From assembly GCF_001665785.1 (NCBI RefSeq), contig NZ_LZSO01000028.1:1-64000 (forward strand): a DNA stretch of 64,000 nucleotides, in the 5' to 3' direction. Source of the stretch: Mycolicibacterium peregrinum (GTDB taxonomy: Bacteria > Actinomycetota > Actinomycetes > Mycobacteriales > Mycobacteriaceae). Both the position numbers and the translations under genes were made by a program. Below, piece by piece: positions 27,202 through 36,958 of the stretch. A model generated the notes under the pieces. That model was not told the origin of the DNA and made no database searches. It saw only the letters and a list, made by a program, of their open reading frames with translations. Each line of letters opens with the position of its first letter. The stretch's first letter is position 1.

Positions 27202-28356
27202 TCAGAACACCGCGTGTGCGGACCGGGTGGCCACCTCACACGCCCAGCGCACGTCGTCGCCGTGCCCCGGTGCGCTCTGGCACCCGACCGCGATCCGCAC
27301 CGCACCGTCGACGAACACCGCCCAACGGATCTCCCGCCCGGTGCGGATTTCCCGGTAGCTGACCACTTGTCGGGCCGCGACGACCGCCGACCGATCGAAG
27401 TCCACGAACACCCCTGCGGGTTGCTCCTGCAGGGCGGTCTGCAGAGTGTCAGCGACCGTGCCGTCACCGACACCGACACCGGACTGGGTCAGATGAATGA
27501 TCAGCGCTGGGTCGCTCGGCGAAACCACCTCGACCCGAGCCGATCCCGGCCCCTCGGTGATTCTTCGTACCGTCCAACCGGCCGGAATCTGCACTCCCAC
27601 CCGGCCCTCGACCAGGACCGTCATCGATGGTTGGTCGGTGGGCGGACCGTGAGCGGCGAAGGCAATCCCACCGAGTACCGCAGCCAAAGCCGCCGCGGCA
27701 TACATCGCGAACCTCCCGGTTCGGCTCCGCCTGCAGAGTTGCTCAGCGGTCGGGGTATCCGGTGCCACGAGCGTGTTCCGCCAGTTCCGGGCGTCGGCCA
27801 CGGTCGCCACCACGTCACGACGGCGAAGTGCCGCCACCACGGCGTTGCCCAATGTCACAGCTCCGGGCACCTCGGCCGGAGCATCGACGACCACCTCTGC
27901 CGATCTGCCGGCGACCGCCAGCACTGCGCGCACGACCGCGTCTGCATCCGGATAGTCCTCCCCATGACGGGCCAATACGACGCCACCGGCATGGACGCCG
28001 GACACCACGACAACCTCGTCGGCGATCTCGACCACCACCGAGGACCCCGCGGTCAGCGATGCAGACAGGGCCTGAACCCGCTGCATCACAACCACTTCAG
28101 AGCCTTTCGCGGCGTCCCGCACGCGGTCACACCGGTCGGCTGTCCACCACGTCGGACACACCAGGGTGAGCGCCCCTGCCCCGGCACCGGCGGCACCGAG
28201 AACCTCGACCCACAGATCTGACACTGCGACCGGTTCGTCCTCGATCAGGGCGATCTCGTCGTCGATCCCGGCCACCGCGACTACGGCGAGGTCCGCCGCA
28301 ACCGGGCCGGGCCCGCGCACGGTCACCGGACCCACCTCGATGACGGCTGAGGTCAC
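27202..28356 (-). CDS. Type VII secretion-associated protein, Rv3446c-like (TIGR03931-type)
   Basis: 384 aa. The N-terminal 200 residues resemble an actin-like/hydrolase-type cytosolic domain of ESX-4 associated proteins. A single transmembrane segment lies at about residues 217-240 (MYAAAALAAVLGGIAFAA) and the C-terminal domain, probably extracytoplasmic, starts at SMTVLVEGRVGVQIPAGW. Its ATG overlaps the eccC4 stop (ATGA). The position between eccC4 and esxU is conserved in ESX-4 loci, implying a part in that machine; the biochemical role is unknown. Confidence 0.85.
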   Translation of the reverse strand: MTSAVIEVGPVTVRGPGPVAADLAVVAVAGIDDEIALIEDEPVAVSDLWVEVLGAAGAGAGALTLVCPTWWTADRCDRVRDAAKGSEVVVMQRVQALSASLTAGSSVVVEIADEVVVVSGVHAGGVVLARHGEDYPDADAVVRAVLAVAGRSAEVVVDAPAEVPGAVTLGNAVVAALRRRDVVATVADARNWRNTLVAPDTPTAEQLCRRSRTGRFAMYAAAALAAVLGGIAFAAHGPPTDQPSMTVLVEGRVGVQIPAGWTVRRITEGPGSARVEVVSPSDPALIIHLTQSGVGVGDGTVADTLQTALQEQPAGVFVDFDRSAVVAARQVVSYREIRTGREIRWAVFVDGAVRIAVGCQSAPGHGDDVRWACEVATRSAHAVF

Positions 28357-31300
28357 CGCGCCTCGCCTCTTCCGGGCAGGGCGATCTGGACCAGCTGATC
28401 GGGTGCCGCGCGGGTGATCAGCGTGCCACGTCCCGGTGGAAGGCGAACCGGCCGTACCGTTCCCAGCAGCACGCCGTCGTCGGGGCCGGCGCTCATCATC
28501 AGACCCATGCAGCCGAGGTCCTTGACCGCAGACAGCACCGGGTCGAACATCGCCCGCGCGGCCCCGCCGGATCGGCGGGCCAGCAGCAGGTGCAGTCCGA
28601 GGTCACGGGCATGCGGCAGGTAACTCAACAGCGGTGACAGCGGATTCGGTCCGCCTCCGGCCACCAGGTCGTAATCGTCGACCACGACGTAGAGTTCGGG
28701 CCCGGTCCACCACGTGCGGTCGCGAAGCTCCCGCTGGGTGACCTCGGGACCCGGCAATCGGTTCTTCAATGTCTCAAGCAATCTCGGAAGCGCCGCGTCG
28801 AGCGCCGCGACCGACGCGGCGTACCCGGCCAGATGTCCCGATTCGACCGCGCCCAGCAAGGCGCGGCGGAAGTCCACGATGAGCAGTTGCACGCTCGCCG
28901 GGTCGTTGCCCGCCACCAGGTCGCAGCACACGGCTCGCAATGCGGTGGACTTGCCGCATCCGCTGTCACCGAAGATCACCAGATCGGGCTGAGCGTTGAA
29001 ATCGACCATCACCGGCGTGAGTTCGCGTTCACCGAGCCCCAGCAGCACCTCGGTGGCGGGCCGGATCCGAGACACCGGGCGTAGGTCGTCCCCGTGCACA
29101 TACGCCGGCAGGAGCCGGATCTCCGGCGCGCGGGCCTCGCCGCACTGCGCCTGCAGAATGTCCCCGATCCGATTCAGCGCCGCACCGATGCCGGCGTCAG
29201 ACGGTGTGCCATCCAGCCGGGGCAAGGCGATCAACAACTCACGGCCGTCCTGCGTGAGCCCACGTCCCGGCGCGCACTGGGTCAACTGACGGGCGCGTTT
29301 GCGGTCCATCTCGGACTCGGCCGGGTCACCGAGCCGCAACTCGATGCGGGTGCCCAGTTGGTCCTTGAACGCGGGACGGAACTCTCCCCACCGCGACGCC
29401 GTCGCGACAACATGGATGCCGAGCGAAAGCCCCTGCACGGCAAGCGCGGTGACGGTCGGCTCAAGCGAATCGAATTCGGCTCGGAACGTCGACCAGCCGT
29501 CGATGACCAGGAACACGTCGCCTGAGGAGTCAGCGATCTCCCCGGCATCACGACGGGTCCGGTATTCCGCCATGGAGCCGATACCGAGCGCGGTGAACCG
29601 CGCCTCACGGGCGCTGATCAGGGCCTGCACCTCGGCGACGATGCGCCGGACGAGGTCAGCGTCGGCGCGTCCGGCGACAGCGCCGACGTGCGGCAGGGCT
29701 TGCAGTGCACTCAACGTTCCGCCACCGAAGTCCAGGCAGTAGATCGTCACGTCCCGGGGATGGTGGGTCGCGGCCAGTGCCACCACCAGAGTCTTGGCCG
29801 CCGTCGATTTTCCGGATTGAGGACCGCCGACGATCGCCACGTTGCCCCGGCCACCGCCCAGCGACAGCATCAGTCGGTCCCGGCGCTGTTCGAACGGTCG
29901 GTCGACCAACCCGATCGCGACGTCGAGCGGATCGGGATCCGACAGCAGGACGTCGCTGAGCGGCACGGCACCCGGCAGCGGAGGCAACCAAACCTGGTGT
30001 GCCGGTGTGCCGTACCCGGCCAACCGATCGACGACCTGCTGCAGCACGGTCGTGGTGGCGGCGGCGGAGGCCTCGCGGCCGGCCGACATCCACGGTGCGG
30101 TGAACCGCCGGGGGCCCAGAGTCTCCGGGGGCCGGTGTTCTGGCGCCGAACCGGCAGCGGAGACGAATGCGGTCTGAAACCTGACGATCTCGCCGGCCGG
30201 GGTCTTCAGGTAAGCCGCTCCGGGCGTGTTCGGCAGCTCGTACGCATCGGCGACCCCAAGCACCGATCGGGACTCGTTGGGCGAGAATGTCTTCAGGCAC
30301 ACCCGGTACGACAGGTGGCTCTCCAGCCCCCGCAGCCGACCCTCGTCGAGGCGCTGGCTGGCCAACAGCAGATGCATGCCCAGCGAGCGCCCCAGTCGGC
30401 CGATCGCCACGAACAACTCCGCGAAATCGGGATGTTGCTGCAGGAGTTCGGAGAACTCGTCGACCACGATCAGCAATGCCGGTAAGGCGGGCAGATCGGG
30501 GCGGCGCCGGTATTCCGCGATACTGGCCAGGTTCCCGGCCGCCCGAAGTAGTTCCTGACGCCGGGTCACCTCTCCGGCGAGCGCATCGGCCATCCGGGCC
30601 ACGAGCTGCGCCTCCTGCGCCAGGTTGGTGATCAACGCGCTGATATGACGCGCCCGGTGCAGGCCGAGAAATGTCGCCCCGCCTTTGAAATCGATGAGGA
30701 CGAGGTTGAGTGTCTCCGGGGAATGCGTGGTGATCAAGCCGAGCACCAGCGTGCGCAGGAACTCCGATTTCCCCGAGCCGGTGGCCCCGACACAGAGCCC
30801 GTGCGGGCCCATGCCGTCGTGCGCAGCCTCCTTGAGGTCGAGGTACAGCGGAGTGCCGTCCGCACATCGGCCGACGGGAACCCGGAGGAACCGCCGCGGA
30901 TCCGATGCCGCCCACACGCTCGGCGGATCGATGCCGGCCGGGTCGTCGACACCGATCAGCTCCGGCCAGCCGGCAGCCACGGGCATCGGAGCGCAACGCC
31001 GTCGCGCCAGCCACCGGGCACAGGTCACGGCCTGTTCGCGGGTCATCCTGTCCGGGCGCGCCGAGGCCGCACCGAATCGCAGCAGATCAGCCTCGAGGTC
31101 CAGATGCAGGTCCGCCGTGGCAATTCCGGCATGAGTCGCGACGGTGAGCACGGTGACGCTCGCACCAGGCTGCGACACCACAGGTCCGGCTGTGGCGGAA
31201 TCGACGATGACGACGGTGTGCGCCGGCGGATCTGTGGCGGGCAGATCGGTCAGTCTGCGCAGCCGCAGCGCGACCGGTCCACCACCATCGGGATACCAAT

Positions 31301-32114
31301 GGTGCCCAAGCCATTTCAACCATTCCCATTCATCTGCCGTCGCTACGTCGACGACCGCCGCGATGCGCACGTACCGCGGACTGTGTGCCGTGGCCAGTTG
31401 GCAGATCACCGCACGCAGCAGGGCCCGTGCCGCGTCGATCGGGCCCTCCACCGTCACGTGTCCCAGGCCGCGCAGGTTCACCGTCACGGGGACGCCTGCC
31501 ACCGCCGACCGACGCCGGATCAGTCGGGCCAGAGCCGATGTCGTCACCGGATCGGCTTCCCGCCCGGGGTCGTCGCCTCCGGCGATCAGCCTGGTTGACG
31601 ACGGCCTCTCCCCCACGCCCACGCGCACGTCACAGAACCCAGGGTCACCGGGGAGGCGTCGCCACATCAGCTCGCCACCGGCCAGCGTCCACAAACACCC
31701 GGGCTCGGGATGCGCGGTATGCAGGCCCAGCCACTGCGTACGGGCGGATTCACCGGCCGCGGTGTCGATCCCGTCCAGGTATCGCAGGTACTCACCGCGG
31801 TCCCGGTGGAGCTGCGATGCGCGGCCTCCGTTCTTCATGCTGTAGGCGGCCGTACCGATCGCCGACATGGCCATCATGATCGGGAACATCATGGCGGCCG
31901 GGCCACGTGCCGCGGCCGCGCCAGAGGTGACGTACACCGCGACCATGCCGCCCATCGCGACCACGACCAGCAGCGGCAACAACCTCGTGAGCGGGCTGAT
32001 CGGGTTGTGGCGCGGCAGCGCGGGCGGTGCATCGATCACGACCTCAGTCACCGGCGACTCCGGTACGGGGAGGTCGCAGGCGGCGTGCGGTGCGCGGATC
32101 GGTTCCATCGACAT
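28353..32114 (-). CDS. eccC4: ESX-4 type VII secretion ATPase EccC4
   Basis: 1253 aa, the fused EccCa/EccCb form. Two N-terminal membrane segments (about residues 42-62 and 72-91) precede three FtsK/SpoIIIE ATPase domains with P-loops GATGSGKS (443-450), GGPQSGKS (763-770) and GDSGCGKS (1049-1056). The first domain has a Walker B at ALLIVVDEF. It drives export and recognises Esx substrates through the third domain. It is divergent from eccD4 across 115 bp and starts the minus-strand eccC4-Rv3446c-like-esxU-esxT run. Confidence 0.97.
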   Translation of the reverse strand: MSMEPIRAPHAACDLPVPESPVTEVVIDAPPALPRHNPISPLTRLLPLLVVVAMGGMVAVYVTSGAAAARGPAAMMFPIMMAMSAIGTAAYSMKNGGRASQLHRDRGEYLRYLDGIDTAAGESARTQWLGLHTAHPEPGCLWTLAGGELMWRRLPGDPGFCDVRVGVGERPSSTRLIAGGDDPGREADPVTTSALARLIRRRSAVAGVPVTVNLRGLGHVTVEGPIDAARALLRAVICQLATAHSPRYVRIAAVVDVATADEWEWLKWLGHHWYPDGGGPVALRLRRLTDLPATDPPAHTVVIVDSATAGPVVSQPGASVTVLTVATHAGIATADLHLDLEADLLRFGAASARPDRMTREQAVTCARWLARRRCAPMPVAAGWPELIGVDDPAGIDPPSVWAASDPRRFLRVPVGRCADGTPLYLDLKEAAHDGMGPHGLCVGATGSGKSEFLRTLVLGLITTHSPETLNLVLIDFKGGATFLGLHRARHISALITNLAQEAQLVARMADALAGEVTRRQELLRAAGNLASIAEYRRRPDLPALPALLIVVDEFSELLQQHPDFAELFVAIGRLGRSLGMHLLLASQRLDEGRLRGLESHLSYRVCLKTFSPNESRSVLGVADAYELPNTPGAAYLKTPAGEIVRFQTAFVSAAGSAPEHRPPETLGPRRFTAPWMSAGREASAAATTTVLQQVVDRLAGYGTPAHQVWLPPLPGAVPLSDVLLSDPDPLDVAIGLVDRPFEQRRDRLMLSLGGGRGNVAIVGGPQSGKSTAAKTLVVALAATHHPRDVTIYCLDFGGGTLSALQALPHVGAVAGRADADLVRRIVAEVQALISAREARFTALGIGSMAEYRTRRDAGEIADSSGDVFLVIDGWSTFRAEFDSLEPTVTALAVQGLSLGIHVVATASRWGEFRPAFKDQLGTRIELRLGDPAESEMDRKRARQLTQCAPGRGLTQDGRELLIALPRLDGTPSDAGIGAALNRIGDILQAQCGEARAPEIRLLPAYVHGDDLRPVSRIRPATEVLLGLGERELTPVMVDFNAQPDLVIFGDSGCGKSTALRAVCCDLVAGNDPASVQLLIVDFRRALLGAVESGHLAGYAASVAALDAALPRLLETLKNRLPGPEVTQRELRDRTWWTGPELYVVVDDYDLVAGGGPNPLSPLLSYLPHARDLGLHLLLARRSGGAARAMFDPVLSAVKDLGCMGLMMSAGPDDGVLLGTVRPVRLPPGRGTLITRAAPDQLVQIALPGRGEAR

Positions 32115-32229
32115 TTGGACGCACGCGGGGCCCGTCGGGTTCCCCCGGGCACCGGGAAAATTGGTGTGCGGCGGGGCTCGTCGAGTCGGTTAGCGTGGCA
32201 GATATCGGCGTCAACTGGGGGGTGATGTG

Positions 32230-33570
32230 ATGCCGGATTCCTTGTGTCACGTATCGATTCACTGCGGCGCGGCTGACGTGGCCGGACACGGCGCCACGGT
32301 CGACCTGTCCTTGCCTGCCGCGATGACCGTAGGCGAACTCCTGCCGTGGATCGTCGACGCGCTCGGCGCCGCCGACGGCACCCCGCTGCGATGGCGGCTG
32401 GCACACGTGGGCGGGCACGATCTGAATGAGTCGGCAACCCTGTCGCAGAACGATGTTCACGACGGCGATCTGCTGGTGCTTGCCGGTGCCCGCGGCGAGC
32501 CCACGCCTGCTCGGTCGCTGACTGCCGCATTGACTGTCGACTCCACGGAAGACGCCCTGTCCGATGGCCTGCGGGTGGCCGCCTGCCTGTGGGCCTGCGC
32601 GCTGGGCGTCGTGGCGCTGGCATGGACCGGGCTCGCCGGCAACGGATTGGACCGCATTGCCGTGGCCGCGGTGGCGGCAGTGGCCGTCACCGCCGTGGCG
32701 CTGGCTGCCCGCCGTTTCGACCTGACTTCGGCCAAGGTCGCGGCGCTCGACGTCGCAGCGCTCGCGCACGCGGCGGTCCTCGGTTTCCTCGTCGTTCCGG
32801 CCGGGCCTGCTCCGGCGAACTTCTTTCTGGCCGCGATCGCTGCGGGTTCACTGGGCGCGATACTGATGCGGGTATCCGGTTGTGGCACAGAGATTCTGCT
32901 CGCGGCGGTCACGGTCGCCGGGGTGGTCGCCGCAGCGACCGGTTTCGTCGCGTGGTGGCCCTCGGCCACCCCGATACTGGGGTCGTTGGTGAGCGCACTC
33001 GGGGTGGGCCTGCTGCCGCTGGCACCGCGGTTGTCCATTGCCCTGGCCGGCCTGACGCCGCCGGTACCCGGATATCCCGACGACGAGACATCGGAGCCGG
33101 ACGGATTCGACGTCGAGGCACGGGCTCTCGTCGGGCACCGGTACCTGGCGGGCCTGGTGGCCGGTTGTTCGGCCGCGGCCGCGCTGGGAACCGCAATCCT
33201 CACGGTCGCCGGTCCGCGGCGGGTCACAGCCGTCGAGGTCGCGTTTGCCGCGGCCGTCGGTGTGGCGCTACTGCTGCGCTCACGCAGCTACGTGTCGGGC
33301 CGTTGCCGCACCGTTGCGGGTATCTCCGGATTCCTTTCGCTCACTGCAGCTTTCGTTCTCGTAGTGGCTTGGAATCCGGTGCATGGCAGTTGGACCGGAG
33401 TCCTCGCTGTCGGCACCGGGATCGCGGTGGTCTGGCCGGCCACGATCCGCAGTCCGACCGCCGCTCGGGTCGCAGATTCCCTCGAGTATGCCGCGCTGGC
33501 CGCAGTGGTGCCGCTGGCGTGCTGGCTGGCCGGTGTCTTCGACATCGTTCGCGACCTGGCGCTGAGGTGA
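32230..33570 (+). CDS. eccD4: ESX-4 integral membrane protein EccD4
   Basis: 446 aa. Residues 1-90 form a ubiquitin-like domain (CHVSIHCGAADVAGHGATVDL onward); about eleven hydrophobic helices follow from residue 115 to the end. EccD forms the membrane pore part of type VII systems. The ATG at 32230 is favoured by GGGGGG 7 bases upstream; a GTG one codon earlier is also open. The stop overlaps the mycP4 GTG start (GTGA). Confidence 0.93.
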   Translation: MPDSLCHVSIHCGAADVAGHGATVDLSLPAAMTVGELLPWIVDALGAADGTPLRWRLAHVGGHDLNESATLSQNDVHDGDLLVLAGARGEPTPARSLTAALTVDSTEDALSDGLRVAACLWACALGVVALAWTGLAGNGLDRIAVAAVAAVAVTAVALAARRFDLTSAKVAALDVAALAHAAVLGFLVVPAGPAPANFFLAAIAAGSLGAILMRVSGCGTEILLAAVTVAGVVAAATGFVAWWPSATPILGSLVSALGVGLLPLAPRLSIALAGLTPPVPGYPDDETSEPDGFDVEARALVGHRYLAGLVAGCSAAAALGTAILTVAGPRRVTAVEVAFAAAVGVALLLRSRSYVSGRCRTVAGISGFLSLTAAFVLVVAWNPVHGSWTGVLAVGTGIAVVWPATIRSPTAARVADSLEYAALAAVVPLACWLAGVFDIVRDLALR

Positions 33571-34895
33571 ACAGGTCAGGCCGGTTGGCTGCGGCGCTGA
33601 TCCTCGGTGTCCCGCTGCTGCCCATTGCGCCGGCAGCAGCCGTCGTGCCACCGGCAGTCGATGCGACCTTGCTCCCGCGCCCGGCGCCACCAGGACCCGT
33701 CGAGCGCACCGAACAACGCCAACCCTGCTATCAATCTCCGCCCGACGCCACCGGCACTGCGGCGGGGACCCCACTGGGACTCGAGTCGGTTTGGCCGCTC
33801 ACTCGCGGTACGGGGCAGAAGATCGCGGTGATCGACACCGGGGTCGCCCGGCACCGTCTGTTGCCGCACCTGGCCGGCGGCGGTGACTATGTGTCACACG
33901 GCGACGGCACCGCCGATTGCGACGGCCACGGCACCATCGTTGCCGGAATCATCGGTGCTGCACCCAGTCCCGGATTCAGCGGGGTCGCGCCCGACTCGGT
34001 CATCCTGGCCATCAGGCAGTCGAGCAACAAGTTCGCCGCGGAAGGCGGCCCCACCGGTGTCGGCGACGTCAACACCCTGGCCATGGCGGTGCGTACCGCA
34101 GCCGACCTCGGCGCCACCGTCATCAACATCTCGTCGCCCGCCTGCGTAGCAGCCACCGCCGCACCCGACGACCGAGCCCTCGGCGCCGCACTGAGCTACG
34201 CCGTCGACGTGCGTAACGTCGTGGTGGTGGCCGCAGCCGGCAACGTCGGCGCAGGCTGCACGCAGCAGACAGGTTCCGTCGGTCCGGCGGGCGAGCCCGA
34301 CTGGAACAGCCTCCGCTCGATATCCAGCCCGGGATGGTACGACGACCTGGTGTTGTGCGTGGGTTCGGTCGGATCCGACGGCACGGCATCGGTTTTCAGT
34401 TTGGCCGGCCCCTGGGTCGATGTGGCCGCGCCCGGTGAGAAGCTCGTTTCCCTGCACCCCGACGGTGAACGGTTGATCGACACGATCGGACAAAAAGCCC
34501 CGATTTCGGGAACCAACTATGCCGCGCCCGTGGTCGCCGGGGTGGCTGCGCTGGTGCGCGCCCGGTTCCCGCAACTCAGCGCGCGAGAGGTGATGCGCCG
34601 CATCGAGGACACCGCACGCACCCCGGCCGACGGCTGGAATCCGTTGGTCGGACACGGTGTGGTCGATGCGCTGGCCGCCGTCAGCGGCGGCACTCCGTCG
34701 TCTGTGCCCGCGCCGGCCGCCCCCGCCCTGGTAGTGCCGAGTGCCCCGGCTTCGATCGACGCCCGGCCCCAACGCATCGCCTTCGGCGGCGCCGCCGTGT
34801 GTGTCGGCGCGACGCTCCTGGTCGCACTGATGGTGGCAGCCAAGCGGTTACGCCGGCACCGCCCGGGCACCGGTCACCGCGTCTCTGGCGACTGA
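33567..34895 (+). CDS. mycP4: Mycosin MycP4, membrane-anchored subtilisin-like protease of ESX-4
   Basis: 442 aa. A signal peptide precedes the S8 protease domain with catalytic Asp in KIAVIDTGV, His in DCDGHGTIVAG and Ser in ISGTNYAAPVVAG. A C-terminal transmembrane helix (about residues 400-425, IAFGGAAVCVGATLLVALMV) anchors it outside the membrane. The GTG start overlaps the eccD4 stop; the longer upstream open frame runs through eccD4 in another frame and is not used. Its 3' end overlaps the convergent eccB4 by 48 bp. Confidence 0.95.
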   Translation: MNRSGRLAAALILGVPLLPIAPAAAVVPPAVDATLLPRPAPPGPVERTEQRQPCYQSPPDATGTAAGTPLGLESVWPLTRGTGQKIAVIDTGVARHRLLPHLAGGGDYVSHGDGTADCDGHGTIVAGIIGAAPSPGFSGVAPDSVILAIRQSSNKFAAEGGPTGVGDVNTLAMAVRTAADLGATVINISSPACVAATAAPDDRALGAALSYAVDVRNVVVVAAAGNVGAGCTQQTGSVGPAGEPDWNSLRSISSPGWYDDLVLCVGSVGSDGTASVFSLAGPWVDVAAPGEKLVSLHPDGERLIDTIGQKAPISGTNYAAPVVAGVAALVRARFPQLSAREVMRRIEDTARTPADGWNPLVGHGVVDALAAVSGGTPSSVPAPAAPALVVPSAPASIDARPQRIAFGGAAVCVGATLLVALMVAAKRLRRHRPGTGHRVSGD

Positions 34896-36251
34896 GGCCG
34901 CCTCACGGTTCAGTTCGGGCCCCCGTGGCAGCATCGCGAGCATCGGCCACGGCGCGGGAACAGAGTCGGTCCCCAGACCGAGCGTTTTCGCGGTCTCCTC
35001 GTCGCGGACCCCGAACAGCACGCCCAGATCGTTCAACAGGTACAGCGGCCCACCGTCGATACCGTCGCGGATCACACCTGCGGCCTCCAGCAGCACGCTG
35101 CGTCCGCCCGGAATCACCACCCGATCGACATTCGGGCCGGCGCCATCGGCCTGCGCCAGTTGCACACTGTGATCGGGCAGCGAATCCGCCATGACCACAC
35201 TGGTATTCGTTGCCGATCCGCGCCGTCGCGGATCCCAGTTGGCGCACACCATCGCACGTGCCCGCGGCACCACCCGCTCTGGGAACCGGGCCACGGCGAG
35301 GTTGTCGGCCACGGGCACATCGGCCACCACGTCGGCCGGAACGACCGGCGGTTCGTCATGCGACTGTGCCACGCTGAATCGGATGACGTCGGCCGCCACC
35401 CGGCCGACGCGTTGAAGCCCGGCGGTCAGCACCACATAGAACTCGGCGGGGCCGGCGCGTACCACGCGCACCACGGTGCCCACCGCGAGTCCGCCCAGCG
35501 CGGCCGGTCCGGGGTTGCCCACACCCGCGATCGACGGCGCCCGCAACGCCGGCGCCTCGGGCACCGAGTCCAGCATCGCTTGCGAAACTGCTTGAGCCGG
35601 AACACCTTCCAGATGAAGTGCTCGTACCACGGCGATGTCGCGAAGATCGACCCGCGCCCGCCACCCGTCGGCCAGCAGGTACGTCGCCCCTCCCATCGTG
35701 CGCGCCGACACGAGCAACGCCTGACCGCTGCCCAACGCCACCATCCCGCGGTCGGCACGCCCCGCCAGCAGCACCGTCTCGGCCGGTTCTGTGCCGTCGC
35801 AGATAACCCAGTCCGATTCGTCGAGGCTCAGCGGTTGACCGAGCTGGGCCGGGGCGCCCGGGATGCCCACCAGTGGTCCGCGCCGGAACTTGGCGATGGC
35901 AGCGGCGTTGACCATCACCGGATTCGCCGGTGTACCCACGATGAGCCGGGCCGAAGCCAGGTCAGACACCGGATGCACGGTGTCATCGACACGGACGTAC
36001 AGGGCTCCGGTATCGCGCGCCAACAGTATCGGCGCATCACCTGGCACCGATCCGGGGCGCACCAGCGCGAGCACCGCACATACCGCGATCGCGACAGCCG
36101 TCAGGGCGCAGCCCGCACCGTAGGCGACCGCCTGGGTGCGCAGCGGATCGTCGAGCATCCGCGCATCACCGCGAACCAACGCGTGTGCCAAGCGCCGCAA
36201 CAGGAATCGATGCCCGCTGAGCTGTAGCCGAGTGGCAGATCGCCGTGCCAT
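34848..36251 (-). CDS. eccB4: ESX-4 membrane component EccB4
   Basis: 467 aa. The N-terminus is cytosolic and basic (MARRSATRLQLSGHRFLLRR), one transmembrane segment follows at about residues 45-67, and the rest is a periplasmic repeat domain typical of EccB. EccB proteins stabilise the secretion complex in the envelope. The start at 36251 fits the family N-terminus; the frame extends upstream without similarity. It is transcribed opposite mycP4, as in M. tuberculosis Rv3450c. Confidence 0.94.
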   Translation of the reverse strand: MARRSATRLQLSGHRFLLRRLAHALVRGDARMLDDPLRTQAVAYGAGCALTAVAIAVCAVLALVRPGSVPGDAPILLARDTGALYVRVDDTVHPVSDLASARLIVGTPANPVMVNAAAIAKFRRGPLVGIPGAPAQLGQPLSLDESDWVICDGTEPAETVLLAGRADRGMVALGSGQALLVSARTMGGATYLLADGWRARVDLRDIAVVRALHLEGVPAQAVSQAMLDSVPEAPALRAPSIAGVGNPGPAALGGLAVGTVVRVVRAGPAEFYVVLTAGLQRVGRVAADVIRFSVAQSHDEPPVVPADVVADVPVADNLAVARFPERVVPRARAMVCANWDPRRRGSATNTSVVMADSLPDHSVQLAQADGAGPNVDRVVIPGGRSVLLEAAGVIRDGIDGGPLYLLNDLGVLFGVRDEETAKTLGLGTDSVPAPWPMLAMLPRGPELNREAASVARDAVTGARAVPA

Positions 36252-36315
36252 ATGTCCCCCGTGCGCAACCTTAACCCGGCCCAGGACATGGCAATTACGC
36301 AGATTTGTGTGCCCG

Positions 36316-36876
36316 TCAGTCCTCGCGCTGGCGCTGTCGGTAGGCCGCGACATGCTGGCGGTTGCCGCAGTTGCCGGTGTCGCAGAAGATGCGGGAGCGG
36401 TTTCGCGACAGGTCGGTGAGTACTGCCTCACAGTCCGGGGCGGCGCAGATCTTGAGCCGACGCAGTTCGCCGCCACGGATCAAGTCGGCCAGTGCCATCG
36501 CCATCTCGGCGCCCATCCGCTGCGCGAGCGGATCGTCGACCGACGCCAGGTGCAGGTGCCACTCCGGCATCTCCTTGTGCCGCGTCAGCCACGGCGCCGC
36601 CTTGGTGTCACTCAGCAGGGCGTTGACCCGACGCACCGCCTCTTCCTCGTCGTCGGCCACCGCCCAGACCTCCCCGATGCGCCCCCGCAGTGCGCGCACC
36701 GCAGCCAGCTCGGCGTCGTCTCGGTCGCGTCGTCCGGTCCAGCCGAAGCCATCGAGATAGGCACTCAGGTCGGCCTGGTCAGACAGTTGTTCGCCTTCTA
36801 CCCGATCGGTGTTCACCAACACCATCGCAGCCCGCAGCGTGAGCTCCGTGTCATAGGTAAAAAGCATTTGACTCAT
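36316..36876 (-). CDS. CGNR zinc-finger (ABATE-domain) probable transcription regulator
   Basis: 186 aa. The N-terminal stress-response (ABATE/DUF1470) region runs from YDTELTLRAAMVLVNT, and the C-terminal zinc finger has CAAPDCEAVL and the signature CDTGNCGNRQHVAAYRQR. Such proteins are thought to regulate a neighbouring transporter. It is divergent from the EamA transporter across 82 bp, supporting that role. The ATG with GGGGG close upstream at 36876 is used; MLFTYDTE at 36867 is possible. Confidence 0.85.
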   Translation of the reverse strand: MSQMLFTYDTELTLRAAMVLVNTDRVEGEQLSDQADLSAYLDGFGWTGRRDRDDAELAAVRALRGRIGEVWAVADDEEEAVRRVNALLSDTKAAPWLTRHKEMPEWHLHLASVDDPLAQRMGAEMAMALADLIRGGELRRLKICAAPDCEAVLTDLSRNRSRIFCDTGNCGNRQHVAAYRQRQRED

Positions 36877-36958
36877 GACCCCCTGTCGCCGTACCGTCAA
36901 CCCTACTGTCATTACCATAATCGATTTTACTCATGACACGTCTCAGGGGGGTGTACCG

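Noticed and set aside
28353-32114. ESX-1, ESX-3 or ESX-5 assignment for the secretion locus
   Set aside because: The locus lacks espG, eccA, eccE and PE/PPE genes, and its order with esxT/U, eccB4 and cutinases is that of ESX-4.
32589-33566. 326-codon upstream extension of mycP4
   Set aside because: It runs through eccD4 in another frame; the GTG at 33567 with a signal peptide is the natural mycosin start.
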